Positions 55,712 through 63,736 of a stretch of 64,000 bases of DNA are shown here, one piece after another. Every line of letters starts with the position of its first letter. Position 1 is the stretch's first letter. This stretch comes from Clostridium tetanomorphum (GTDB lineage: Bacteria > Bacillota > Clostridia > Clostridiales > Clostridiaceae). The stretch spans positions 124,001 to 188,000 of the forward strand of contig NZ_JAGGKA010000004.1 in assembly GCF_017873215.1 (NCBI RefSeq), read 5' to 3'. The translations under genes were made by a program, and so were the position numbers. The notes beneath the pieces are model-generated. The model was not told the DNA's origin, did not search any database, and worked only from the letters and a program-made list of their open reading frames with translations.

Positions 55712-55732
55712 AGTCGCAAAGGGGTCAGACCC
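55712..55732. repeat. GGGGTCAGACCCC palindrome
   Basis: CGCAAAGGGGTCAGACCCC repeats the element at 54540. Such short palindromes accompany RAYT-type transposases in many bacteria; no such transposase is in the window. Confidence 0.55.
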
Positions 55733-55904
55733 CACTCTAAATACTTAGATAATTTAAAAGATTGAATACAAATGTGATTTAGTATCAAAATGTTGTACTC
55801 TAAAGCCAGAATTATATTTTTTTATAATGTTACTTAATATATTTCCGGAAATTACATGTGTTAATTTATTAAAAAATATTTTATTATTAATAATAGTCAA
55901 ATAT

Positions 55905-55966
55905 AAAGAACCTCCTTTTGTAGATTTCTCATCAAAATCTATTTAACCAAAAGAGGTTCTTTTTTT
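55905..55966. terminator. Strong hairpin of unknown parentage
   Basis: AAAGAACCTCCTTTTG pairs with CAAAAGAGGTTCTTT, with an inner stem TAGATTT/AAATCTA, followed by T residues. It stands between genes without an obvious gene to terminate, probably left from a deleted insertion sequence or gene. Confidence 0.6.
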
Positions 55967-56051
55967 CATTATTAAATTATTTCCATTGTCAACAAGTATA
56001 TATTTTTTTGATGCAACAACAGTAGCCTATTGAACACTTATTTGGGTACTA

Positions 56052-56223
56052 GGAATTGTGTGGAAAAGAAAATAGACTACCGCAATTTGAAACTATAGTA
56101 GATGTAGATAGATATCAAGCAAAATTTATTGATGAACATCAGAAGAACAAATTTGCATTTCAGGAAGGAATATTAAGTCTTTGCTACAAAAGGTTTAAAT
56201 ATCCTATAAATATACAACATTAA
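56052..56223 (+). pseudogene. Unidentified protein fragment
   Basis: An open frame of about 56 codons (ELCGKENRLPQFETIVDVDRY.., ending CYKRFKYPINIQH) without start or ribosome site, directly before the right copy of the 1.13-kb repeat. It reads like a real protein end, not noise, but the family is not recognised. Confidence 0.35.
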
Positions 56224-56230
56224 TGGATTT

Positions 56231-57363
56231 TTTAAAAGAATCATCTTTGTATTGGAATGATATCCAATATGAGGATACATTTGTTCTCTAGGAAAAATAC
56301 ATCAAACTTAACACTAATATACAAAATTATTAAAATAAAGGAAGAACATTAATATTAATGTAAAAAATAGATATATATTGTCAATTGTATTAATATTGAT
56401 ATGCAATAAAGCAAATCAGTATATAGGAGAATATGGATGGATTTTCAGTTAGACATTGGTGAATTAACTAATACAATAAATGAATATGAAAATTTCATAA
56501 AGATACTATCAGAGCAAAAAGAAAATATTAATAAAGCAGTTAAAGAACTTACTGACTTAGGATGGTCAGGTGAAGCAAAAGATAAATTTTTAGAAAATCA
56601 TATTAAAAAGCAGGAATTCTATACAAAGCTAGAAGAAGATATAAAATATATGAAAAGTGCTTTAGAAAATGATGAAAAACCAAAAGCAGTTCAATTAAAA
56701 AAGCGTAGCGAGGATTTTGAAAACTGTATAAAGAGGAGTGGAGGAGCAGCCCTTACAAGTGATGATATGGGAGTTATTTCACTTCAATATGGAGGACAAT
56801 TTCCAATAAATAATAATGTTAATGAATGTACAAACGATTATTATAGAAGGATGAATTCTAAATTTGAAGAAATATTAAATTTAGCAAATAGCTTAAGTTT
56901 TACATCATTTTCTATTGAAGGAGATGTTGAAAATGCAGAGAATTCACTAAGAAATCAAACAATGAGTTTAACGGACTTTGATAATTCATTTAATGTATAT
57001 TGTAGTGACGTAAGAGATATGGAAGACAATATATGTTCTGTATTTTCAAAAATATCAGGAATAACTGAAGGGATATCTAAATTTAGAGATGTTTCTATTA
57101 TTTCAGAAAATGGACAAGTAGATAAAAATGAAGTAAGACAATTAATGTTAAAAAATCCAGGAGAATTAACAGCAGAAGAAAAGCAAATACTAGAATATGC
57201 AAAAATTGTTTTAGGAGAAGATGAATATAAGAAAATAAAAGAAACTATATTTACATATGAAGAAGCATGGAAATACATTAAATGTAATGTTTTAGGAATT
57301 GATGTAGGATTTAAGACATATTTTCCAAATGAGATATCTAATTTGCCTAAGCAAATAGTTTAT
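56231..57363 (+). repeat. 1.13-kb direct repeat, right copy
   Basis: Copy of 48628-49760 (see there). It carries the trailing piece of the IS4 remnant with a base change, the untranslated region and the LXG N-terminus. Confidence 0.92.
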
Positions 57364-58140
57364 CCGATGACTACCCACTCTAATACTCCCATCTTTTTCA
57401 AAGTGGGAGTAAAGAGTGGCTATGTCCCTGGATAACGAGTTCTAAGGAGTAAAACTCCTAAGAACTCTGTTTATAAAAAAGAGGGATATACTTATATTTA
57501 CGATTTAATAGAATGTCCTCCACCTACATTTAATGGAATAGAACTTCCTAATGATGATATAGTAACAAAAGATGGTGGAGTGATTAGCAATAAATTATAT
57601 GGTTATAAACTTGTTTATACTAATGAACCGAAAGTATTAACAGGGAATGTTTCTGTTTCGCCTATAAAGTGGAAAGGTAAAGCTAAAATTATTAAAGGTA
57701 GAGGTAGTGTGGCTAAGGGGGCGGGTAAAGCTGAACCCGATTTTGGAAAGAAATTGGATTATCTTTTTGGAAAAGCAACAGGGAATCAACACAATCTCGA
57801 GAGAACAGCTGGAATGGAAAGTGAATTAGCAAAAAAGATGGGGATTACTGATACTCCTGAGAACAGAGAATACATTATGCAGAAAATACGTGAGTCTTAC
57901 TTAGATAACAGCAGTATATCTAAGGTAGAACAAATGTCTTATGTTGCGAAAGAGTTACCAGGTAAACCTACTCTAAATTGGACTGGCACAACAAGAGAGA
58001 CTTTTATAATGGGACCTGATAGAGGAGCTATGTTGCAGACGCTGTGGGATGATAATGTGCTAAAAAATATCATAGTAAGAGGTGGAAAAGGAGTTAAACC
58101 ACAAACAATAGAAGAAATATTATCTCAAATTAAAAAATAA
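56437..58140 (+). CDS. Second LXG toxin gene, interrupted by the 111-bp element
   Basis: Codons 1-309 are almost identical to the LXG-EndoU protein. Then the 111-bp element (57364-57474) adds an in-frame TAA at 57433, so the product ends at 332 residues without toxin. The frame continues to 58140 with the same pre-toxin, KGKAKIIKGRGS linker and a toxin domain KKLDYLFGKATGNQHNLERT..RGAMLQTLWDD, a type known from CDI/Rhs toxin tips. A readthrough or element-free variant would give about 567 residues. As written the secreted part lacks a toxin. GTG 57580 could start the C-terminal part alone. Confidence 0.78.
57364..57474 (+). mobile_element. 111-bp twin-hairpin element, copy 3
   Basis: Same borders (GTTTAT), length and stop codon as the copies at 51083 and 52923. 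Confidence 0.7.
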
Positions 58141-58163
58141 TAGATAGAAAGAGGCGATTATTT

Positions 58164-58697
58164 TTGAAAATTGCATTTGGAGAAAAAGCTATTTCATTAC
58201 AAAAATTTGAAAATGAATATGAATTTTGTGAGTATTTGGAATCGTGTGATTCAAGTTTGTTACTAAGCTACAATGAAGATTATTCAGATACGTATGATAC
58301 AATAACACTGCATTGTGAAGAGAAATTCTCCATTGGAATAAAGTATGATTGGCATGGATTACAACCTAATATTTTAATCCTTCCGAAAACTCAAAAGATA
58401 GTTTGTTCATTTGAGAACGAGATTGTATGTATTAATTGTGAATCAAAAGTTGTAGATTTCAGACATTCATTGAATTCACTTGTCTTTTCAATAATTCATG
58501 TAGAAGATTTGAGCCTAATTATTGTGATACATGAGTTTGGAGTATTTGTGATAAATGAAAAAGGACAGAAAATATGGGCTTGCGGTGGGACAGACATTAT
58601 ACAAGATTATAAGTTAGTTGATAAATGTATCAATATTCGATGTGCAGATGGATACGAGATTGCTTACTCTATAGTAGACGGGAAAGCTATTTGTTAG
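58164..58697 (+). CDS. Probable immunity protein for the second LXG toxin
   Basis: A 177-residue soluble protein from a TTG start with GAAAGAGGCG upstream, 23 bases after the toxin frame. It is beta-rich with repeated strand pairs (IVCINCESKVVDF, FGVFVINEKGQKIWACGG), like a small propeller or immunity beta-sandwich. Family not recognised. Position matches the toxin/immunity order seen three other times in this locus. Confidence 0.7.
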   Translation: MKIAFGEKAISLQKFENEYEFCEYLESCDSSLLLSYNEDYSDTYDTITLHCEEKFSIGIKYDWHGLQPNILILPKTQKIVCSFENEIVCINCESKVVDFRHSLNSLVFSIIHVEDLSLIIVIHEFGVFVINEKGQKIWACGGTDIIQDYKLVDKCINIRCADGYEIAYSIVDGKAIC

Positions 58698-58772
58698 AAA
58701 CTGGTTGAAAAAATTTAAAAAACTTACTAAAAGTAATAAAGAATAACACAAATAAGGAGAAATGTATTTTTA

Positions 58773-58994
58773 ATGAGCAAGAGTAAGAAGGTTAAGAAAA
58801 CAAAAAAAGGCAAAGTTGCAATATGAACTGAAGAACAATATGAAGAATACCTAGCAGGATTATATGGTATGGAATATATTGCAGGTTTTACTGAAGTTGG
58901 TATATCTTATGGAGTATTTAGAGAAGATTTAGAGGTATATGGTGGAAATAAATTTAATTATCCGAGAGAATTTGATGATAAAATATCATTCTAA
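58773..58994 (+). pseudogene. Small gene with in-frame TGA at codon 18
   Basis: AAGGAG precedes an ATG that reads 17 codons (MSKSKKVKKTKKGKVAI) to TGA at 58824, then continues in frame for 55 codons (TEEQYEEYLAGLYGMEYIAGFTEVG..) to TAA. A TGG-to-TGA change (Trp) explains it best. The family is unknown. No selenocysteine element was seen. Confidence 0.6.
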
Positions 58995-59081
58995 ATAAAA
59001 AAATCCCATGTTAAACAATTCAGTTATGTAAGGATTTTTGGAAAAACAAAAATAATAAATATAGTAAGGATGTAATAAAAA

Positions 59082-60802
59082 ATGAATTATAATGAGTTTA
59101 TCAAAGCGGTGGATAAAAAACTAGCTACTATGGATGAAAGAGAGAAAGAAAAATGGATACATAACTTAGCACGTACAATTCAAGAAAATGAAAGATGTAA
59201 ATTTTTAAATTCTCTAAATGGTGAAAATAACTGTGGCGAGATTATTTATGATATTAAAGAAATACAAGAGTGGTGTGAAAAAATACAAAATGGAGATATT
59301 TATTTTGAATGTAGTTATTGTGAAGTATATGGTGAAAATTATTGGAGAGATTATTCCTATGAGTATTATGATACCTATGAAATAGGAAAAAAGCTAACTT
59401 TTGCATTTCAAGTAGCTGAAGACTTATTATATCAAAAAAAATATGAAAAAGCTTCAGTTTTATACAATTTGCTTATAGATATGGTATTTCAAGCATATGA
59501 TAGTGACTCAGAAGAGATAATGGAATTAGGAATTGAAGAATTAGTTGATGAAAACTTGGTTTCTTTAAATTTAAAGAAAATAGTTCTTAACTTACTATAT
59601 GCAAAATATCAAACTTCTAATGGAGAAGAGAGGGTACAGGCAATTTATAGTTATATCAAATTGAATATTTCAAGAGATATAAAGCTGGAAGAATTTTTTA
59701 CTATAGGGACAGAAGAGTTAGTAGGAATAGGTGTATTTTTAGAAGAATGGATTGCTTTTTTGAAGTGTGAAGATGGAGACTTAGCAGGAAACTTACTTTT
59801 TGAGGCTTGTATGCTTCAAGGGGACATCGAAATGTTATGTGACACAGCTAGAGAAATGGTACAAAAGCACCCTGTTTTGTATTTAAGAGCATGTGAATAC
59901 TTAATTGATGAAAGAAAAGATACTGAATGTGAAAAAATAGGATTAGAAGCGATTAGTTTACTGAATGAAGAGTTAAATATTAGAGGCAAGGTGGCAGATT
60001 TAACTGCAAAGGCTGCAAAAGAATTAGGACATACAGAAGTTGTTTGGAAATGCTATAAAGCAGCTTTTCATTCGGAATCAACACTAAACCACTATTTAAG
60101 ACTTTTTGAAGCTGAAAATTATGAGAATATAACAGATATTAATACTATGAAACTAAGAATATTACCTGAAAAATCATTTATAGATTTTAATAATATTAAC
60201 AATCAAATGAAAATCAATAATATTTCACTGGAACATAAAAAAATACTTCGTTTCTTTAATGGAGAATTCGATTATATTTATGAAGAATGTAAGAAAGATA
60301 AAACTTACTTAGGTTGGAGTAATAATAGTAAGGGTATATTTGTACCATTATTTATTCTATATTTAGGCCAAAGCCATAGCCTTTCTAAGGCCGGTGAAAA
60401 ATTAATAGAAGGCTTAAAATGTAGGCTAAATTATTCAAATGATGATGATAAAAATTTAGTTGAACGTTTTTTTATCTGGAAGGACAAAATTAAAATAACA
60501 AGTGAACAATATGAAAAATATATTACTTGGCTACACTCAGAGGTTGACAAAAGAACTGATGCAGTTGTAGGTGGAGGTTTTAGGGGAAGCTATTACAAAG
60601 CAGCAGTACTCATATCTGCACTAGGAGAAACAATGGAATCACATGGTAATATAGGCACAAAGATAAATATTATAGAGAATTATAAAAAAATCTATTCTAA
60701 GAAGAGAGCATTTAAAGCGGAATTTGAAGTTTTGAAATAGGGAGAAAAGATCCGTGTCTTTGTGGAAGTGGTAAGAAGTACAAAAAATGTTGTGGAAAAT
60801 AG
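59082..60802 (+). pseudogene. SEC-C motif protein with frameshift near its end
   Basis: A 552-residue frame (mainly helical, TPR-like repeats; ends KAEFEVLK) stops at 60740. In the +1 frame the next codons read FEIGRKDPCLCGSGKKYKKCCGK and stop at 60800. GRxDPCxCGSGKKYKKCC is the zinc-binding SEC-C tail that ends many such proteins. One lost or gained base around 60715-60735 therefore separates the tail from the body. The body may still be made, without its zinc motif. Its role in the toxin locus is unknown. Confidence 0.75.
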
Positions 60803-60822
60803 TAAAGTAGTGAGAAGGTATT

Positions 60823-61276
60823 GTGATAGAAACATCAAAAATAAAAGAAGAATTTGAAAAGGTTGAAAGCGAAAATTATAAATTTAGAACATACTTAAAA
60901 AATCGTGCAGATATAGATGAATTAGATGAGCAATTTTTAGAATTACATAATGAATTATTTAAAAAATTATGATTGCAGTAAATGCAGAAATTGCTGCAAA
61001 GAGTATTTAGTAACATTTGAAGAAAATGAAATAGATCAAGTTTCTAAGCTACTTAAAATAACAAAGAAAGAATTTATGGATAAGTATATAGAGGAGACTA
61101 TCAATGGATATGAGGTAAAAGGGAAACCATGCTGCTTTCTAACTGAAAATGGTGCTTGTGAGATTGAAAAGTGTAAATCAGAAGGATGTAGAGAGTACCC
61201 ATTTACAAATAAGCCAGAAAGATTATTCAGTTTGCTTAGTATAATTGATTTTGCAAGTCTTACTAGGATATTTTAA
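60823..61276 (+). pseudogene. YkgJ-type cysteine-cluster protein, frameshifted
   Basis: GTG 60823 after GAGAAGGT reads 49 codons (MIETSKIKEEFEKVESENYKF..) and stops at 60970. The continuing frame gives YDCSKCRNCCKEYLVTF, GKPCCFLTENGACEI and GCREYPFTNKPERLF: the CxxCxxCC..C..C zinc/iron-cluster pattern of the YkgJ family. An extra A in the A6 run at 60961-60966 causes the shift. The C-terminal end also deviates after FSLLSIIDF and stops early. An isolated start at ATG 60950 could make a 108-residue piece. Confidence 0.72.
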
Positions 61277-61333
61277 CACCATCCTTGGAATTATTAAAGG
61301 TGCTAAAACTTTGACGCTTACGTTGTAACTAGG

Positions 61334-61681
61334 GTATGGGGTATTTAATATACAAATCAGGATAACATTGAAGATATAAATAAAAATAATGAAGAATATA
61401 TTGATAATACTGAAGTGCTTAGATATTGGAATGAAAAAAGTATTTTAAGTGAATCTATAGAGAGTTTTTTAAATAAATTTAAAGAATTTATAGATAGGGA
61501 GTTTGTAAATTATAAGGAGAATGACTTTATCTTAGATATTCATGATAAAACTTCCATAATTAAAATAATAATAAAATATACAAGGTATAAGAATATAATT
61601 TTAAGTAAAAATGCATGGGAATGGATTGAAGATGAAAATGAGTTAAATGTTCTTAAAAATTATTTATATAATAGGTTATAA
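61334..61681 (+). CDS. Partial hypothetical protein
   Basis: From ATG 61415 88 residues are open, and the same frame is open upstream to about 61350 without a start codon or ribosome site (NQDNIEDINKNNEEYIDNTEVLRYW..). It is therefore probably the C-terminal part of a larger gene whose 5' end was lost. Acidic with helical character and an IxxxNAWEWIEDEN segment. Family not recognised. Confidence 0.4.
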
Positions 61682-61685
61682 TAAT

Positions 61686-61771
61686 TATATAAAGATTTGC
61701 AGAAAGTAAGTGAGAGTAGTTTGGATTTTTGGAATAATGATATAGATGATGAGGTGTGGAGTGATGTATAA
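61686..61771 (+). pseudogene. Antitoxin remnant of a PemK/MazF pair
   Basis: The last 28 codons of a frame (LYKDLQKVSESSLDFWNNDIDDEVWSDV) without 5' end; a TAA lies directly upstream. The tail SLDFWxNxIDDEVWxDV is typical of antitoxins that precede PemK-type toxins, and its stop overlaps the toxin ATG at 61764 in the usual way. Confidence 0.6.
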
Positions 61772-62111
61772 GCAAGGAGATATATTACTTATACCTATTC
61801 CTTTCAGCGATTTAACATCAAGTAAGAAAAGACCTGTCCTAGTATTATCTAATTAACAGTATAATTGTAAAACAGAGGATATAGTTGTTGCAGCAATAAC
61901 TTCTAATTTACAGTCAAAAGACTGCTCAATTCAATTTACAAATAATGATTTAATAGAAGGGTCGCTTAAAGTTACTTCTTGTATTAGAGTAGATAAAATA
62001 TATACATTGTCTAAATATATAGTAGTTAAAAAATTTGGAAGTGTCAAAAAAGAGATAATTGATAAGGTTAAAATTCAAATCGGTGATTTATTAAAAGAAG
62101 AGATTAAATAA
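61764..62111 (+). pseudogene. PemK/MazF-type endoribonuclease toxin with nonsense codon
   Basis: 115 codons: YKQGDILLIPIPFSDLTSSKKRPVLVLSN, TAA at 61854, then QYNCKTEDIVVAAITSN and the remaining barrel to VKIQIGDLLKEEIK. The QGDIxLxxxPFSDLxxxKxRPxLVLS pattern is diagnostic of PemK/MazF. One base change (for example AAA to TAA at codon 31) explains the stop. With the antitoxin truncated, loss of the toxin would be needed for survival. Confidence 0.78.
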
Positions 62112-62467
62112 AGTGTTATTTATAACAAAGAACATCTATCTATAAATGGTAGGTGTTTTTGTTATTGATAAAAATGAAAAATTATATTTAATCATACAGT
62201 GTTATTGGATATAATATTATTAAAAATAATTAAAGTAAGAGGAATTAATGTGTTGCTTAATAGCAAAGAAATTTGCAGAGCTGAAGGATATGAAAACTAT
62301 ATTCATGAAAAATGTTGTAAAAAGAATAAGTAAAAAGCAAAGCTTCAGGTGAGAAAAGAACAAAAAAGGCTATTTAAATAGTTACTATACTTAAATCATT
62401 AATTTTAGTAACAAACCTCATTGAAAACTGAACCAAAGTAATTTGTTATTAATGAGGTTTGTTTTAT
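62112..62467. other. Intergenic region with terminators and a short Cys-rich frame
   Basis: Hairpin at about 62130-62165 (CATCTATC with GGTAGGTG) and a strong terminator-like hairpin at 62410-62466 (AACAAACCTCATT with AATGAGGTTTGTT). Between them a frame of 27 codons from TTG 62252 ends in ENYIHEKCCKKNK, probably a gene remnant. Confidence 0.5.
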
Positions 62468-62515
62468 GTTGCTTTGATTATGAAAGAAATACATTGATAG
62501 TTCTTTAGTAGCAAC
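62468..62515 (+). repeat. Copy of the 3' end of the gene at 46978
   Basis: About 45 bases match 48130-48177 with about four differences, including the last codons YERNTLIVL-type, the TAG stop and the following TAGCAA. It marks the right border of the toxin locus. Between here and 62731 I saw no gene. Confidence 0.75.
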
Positions 62516-62731
62516 CTCACCCCATGCTTCAGAGCCATGACCAGGGTGTGAACAATAGGGGACTGATTCCTGTAAAAATACAACATATGCATAGGTAGTA
62601 TAGAATGTGTTGTTGATGATAGGTTATAATGTTGTTATGGGATTAATTTTTAAGAATTTACAGAGCATGGAGGAATTAGAGCATGAAATTTTGCTGGAGT
62701 ACATTAATGGTTAAAAATATGGAGGAATAAA

Positions 62732-63664
62732 ATGAATTTTATAGCTATAGATTTTGAAACTGCAAATGAAAAAAGAAATAGTCCATGCTCAATTGGTATT
62801 GCTGTTGTAAAGGATGGACATGTTGTAGAAAGGATATATCATTTAATAAGACCCAAGGAAATGAGATTTATGCCAATTAATATTGGAATCCATGGAATAA
62901 GACCAGGTATGGTTGAGAATGAAGAAGAGTTTGATAAAGTATGGGAGAAGATTAAGCATTATTTCCATGGAAATTTAGTAATAGCTCACAATGCTTCTTT
63001 TGATATATCAGTTCTAAGGAAAACCTCAGAACTTTATGATATAGAGATACCTGATTTTAAGTATATTTGTACAATGAAACTTGCTAAAAACTTTTATAAA
63101 GGAATTGAAAATGCAAAATTAAATACAGTAAATGATTTCTTGGGATATGAGTTTAAGCACCATGATGCACTATATGATGCACTTGCCTGTAGTAACATAT
63201 TGCTAAATATAGGAGAAGAATTAAAGTGTGATGATATTAATGAAATTTCTAAATTAGTAGGGGTAACTATTGGAACTGTACATAATAATGGATATAAACC
63301 ATCACAGATTAAAGGAATGGTAATGAAAACATCTAATAGAATTTATGTTCATAAAAAAAGAAGTGTATTTGAAAGGTTAAAAGATGATGAGTTTAAAAAT
63401 GAAGTGGTGGTGTTTACTGGAAGGTTATGCTCTATGTCAAGAGATGAAGCTATGTTATTAGTTAGAAGATTTGGAGGAACCACGGGAAGTTCTGTTACGA
63501 AAAAGACGACAATTTTAGTGACTAATATGAAAGATATAAAAGATTTGCATAGAGAAGAAATGAGTAATAAGCTTAAAAAAGCAGTGGATTTAAATGCAAA
63601 GGGACAGGGTATAAAGTTTTTAAATGAAGAGGAATTTTTAAAAACAAAGGAGCTGTCGCACTAA
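62732..63664 (+). CDS. DnaQ-like 3'-5' exonuclease with C-terminal BRCT domain
   Basis: A 310-residue protein. Residues 1-165 form a DEDDh exonuclease: FIAIDFETAN (Asp, Glu), VIAHNASFDISVL (Asp) and KHHDALYDALACSNIL (His, Asp). Residues 230-305 form a BRCT domain (NEVVVFTGRLCSMSRDEAMLLV, GGTTGSSVTKKTTILV), as in DNA ligases. Similar fusions are found in Firmicutes and thought to act in DNA repair. GGAGGA precedes the ATG. A terminator follows. Confidence 0.92.
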   Translation: MNFIAIDFETANEKRNSPCSIGIAVVKDGHVVERIYHLIRPKEMRFMPINIGIHGIRPGMVENEEEFDKVWEKIKHYFHGNLVIAHNASFDISVLRKTSELYDIEIPDFKYICTMKLAKNFYKGIENAKLNTVNDFLGYEFKHHDALYDALACSNILLNIGEELKCDDINEISKLVGVTIGTVHNNGYKPSQIKGMVMKTSNRIYVHKKRSVFERLKDDEFKNEVVVFTGRLCSMSRDEAMLLVRRFGGTTGSSVTKKTTILVTNMKDIKDLHREEMSNKLKKAVDLNAKGQGIKFLNEEEFLKTKELSH

Positions 63665-63688
63665 AATAATTAGTGTGGCAGTTTTTTA
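63650..63688 (+). terminator. Rho-independent terminator of the exonuclease gene
   Basis: CTGTCGCACTA pairs with TAGTGTGGCAG (two G-U pairs) and is followed by TTTTTT. It overlaps the last codons. Confidence 0.8.
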
Positions 63689-63701
63689 CATAAAAACAAA
63701 T

Positions 63702-63723
63702 CTCCCACTCAGAAGAGTGGAAG
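63702..63723 (-). terminator. Terminator of the minus-strand CoA-transferase gene
   Basis: On the minus strand CCACTC-TTCT-GAGTGG is followed by GAGATTTGTTTTT, just after the stop codon at 63737. Confidence 0.7.
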
Positions 63724-63736
63724 ACTTATGGTAAAA

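Noticed and set aside
58824-58826. Selenocysteine at the in-frame TGA of the small gene
   Set aside because: No hairpin of SECIS type directly after the codon and no selenoprotein context; a mutated Trp codon is simpler.
61290-61345. GACGCTTACGTTGTAACTAGGG as a MerR-type operator
   Set aside because: Resembles such operators only loosely and stands inside decayed sequence with no regulator near.
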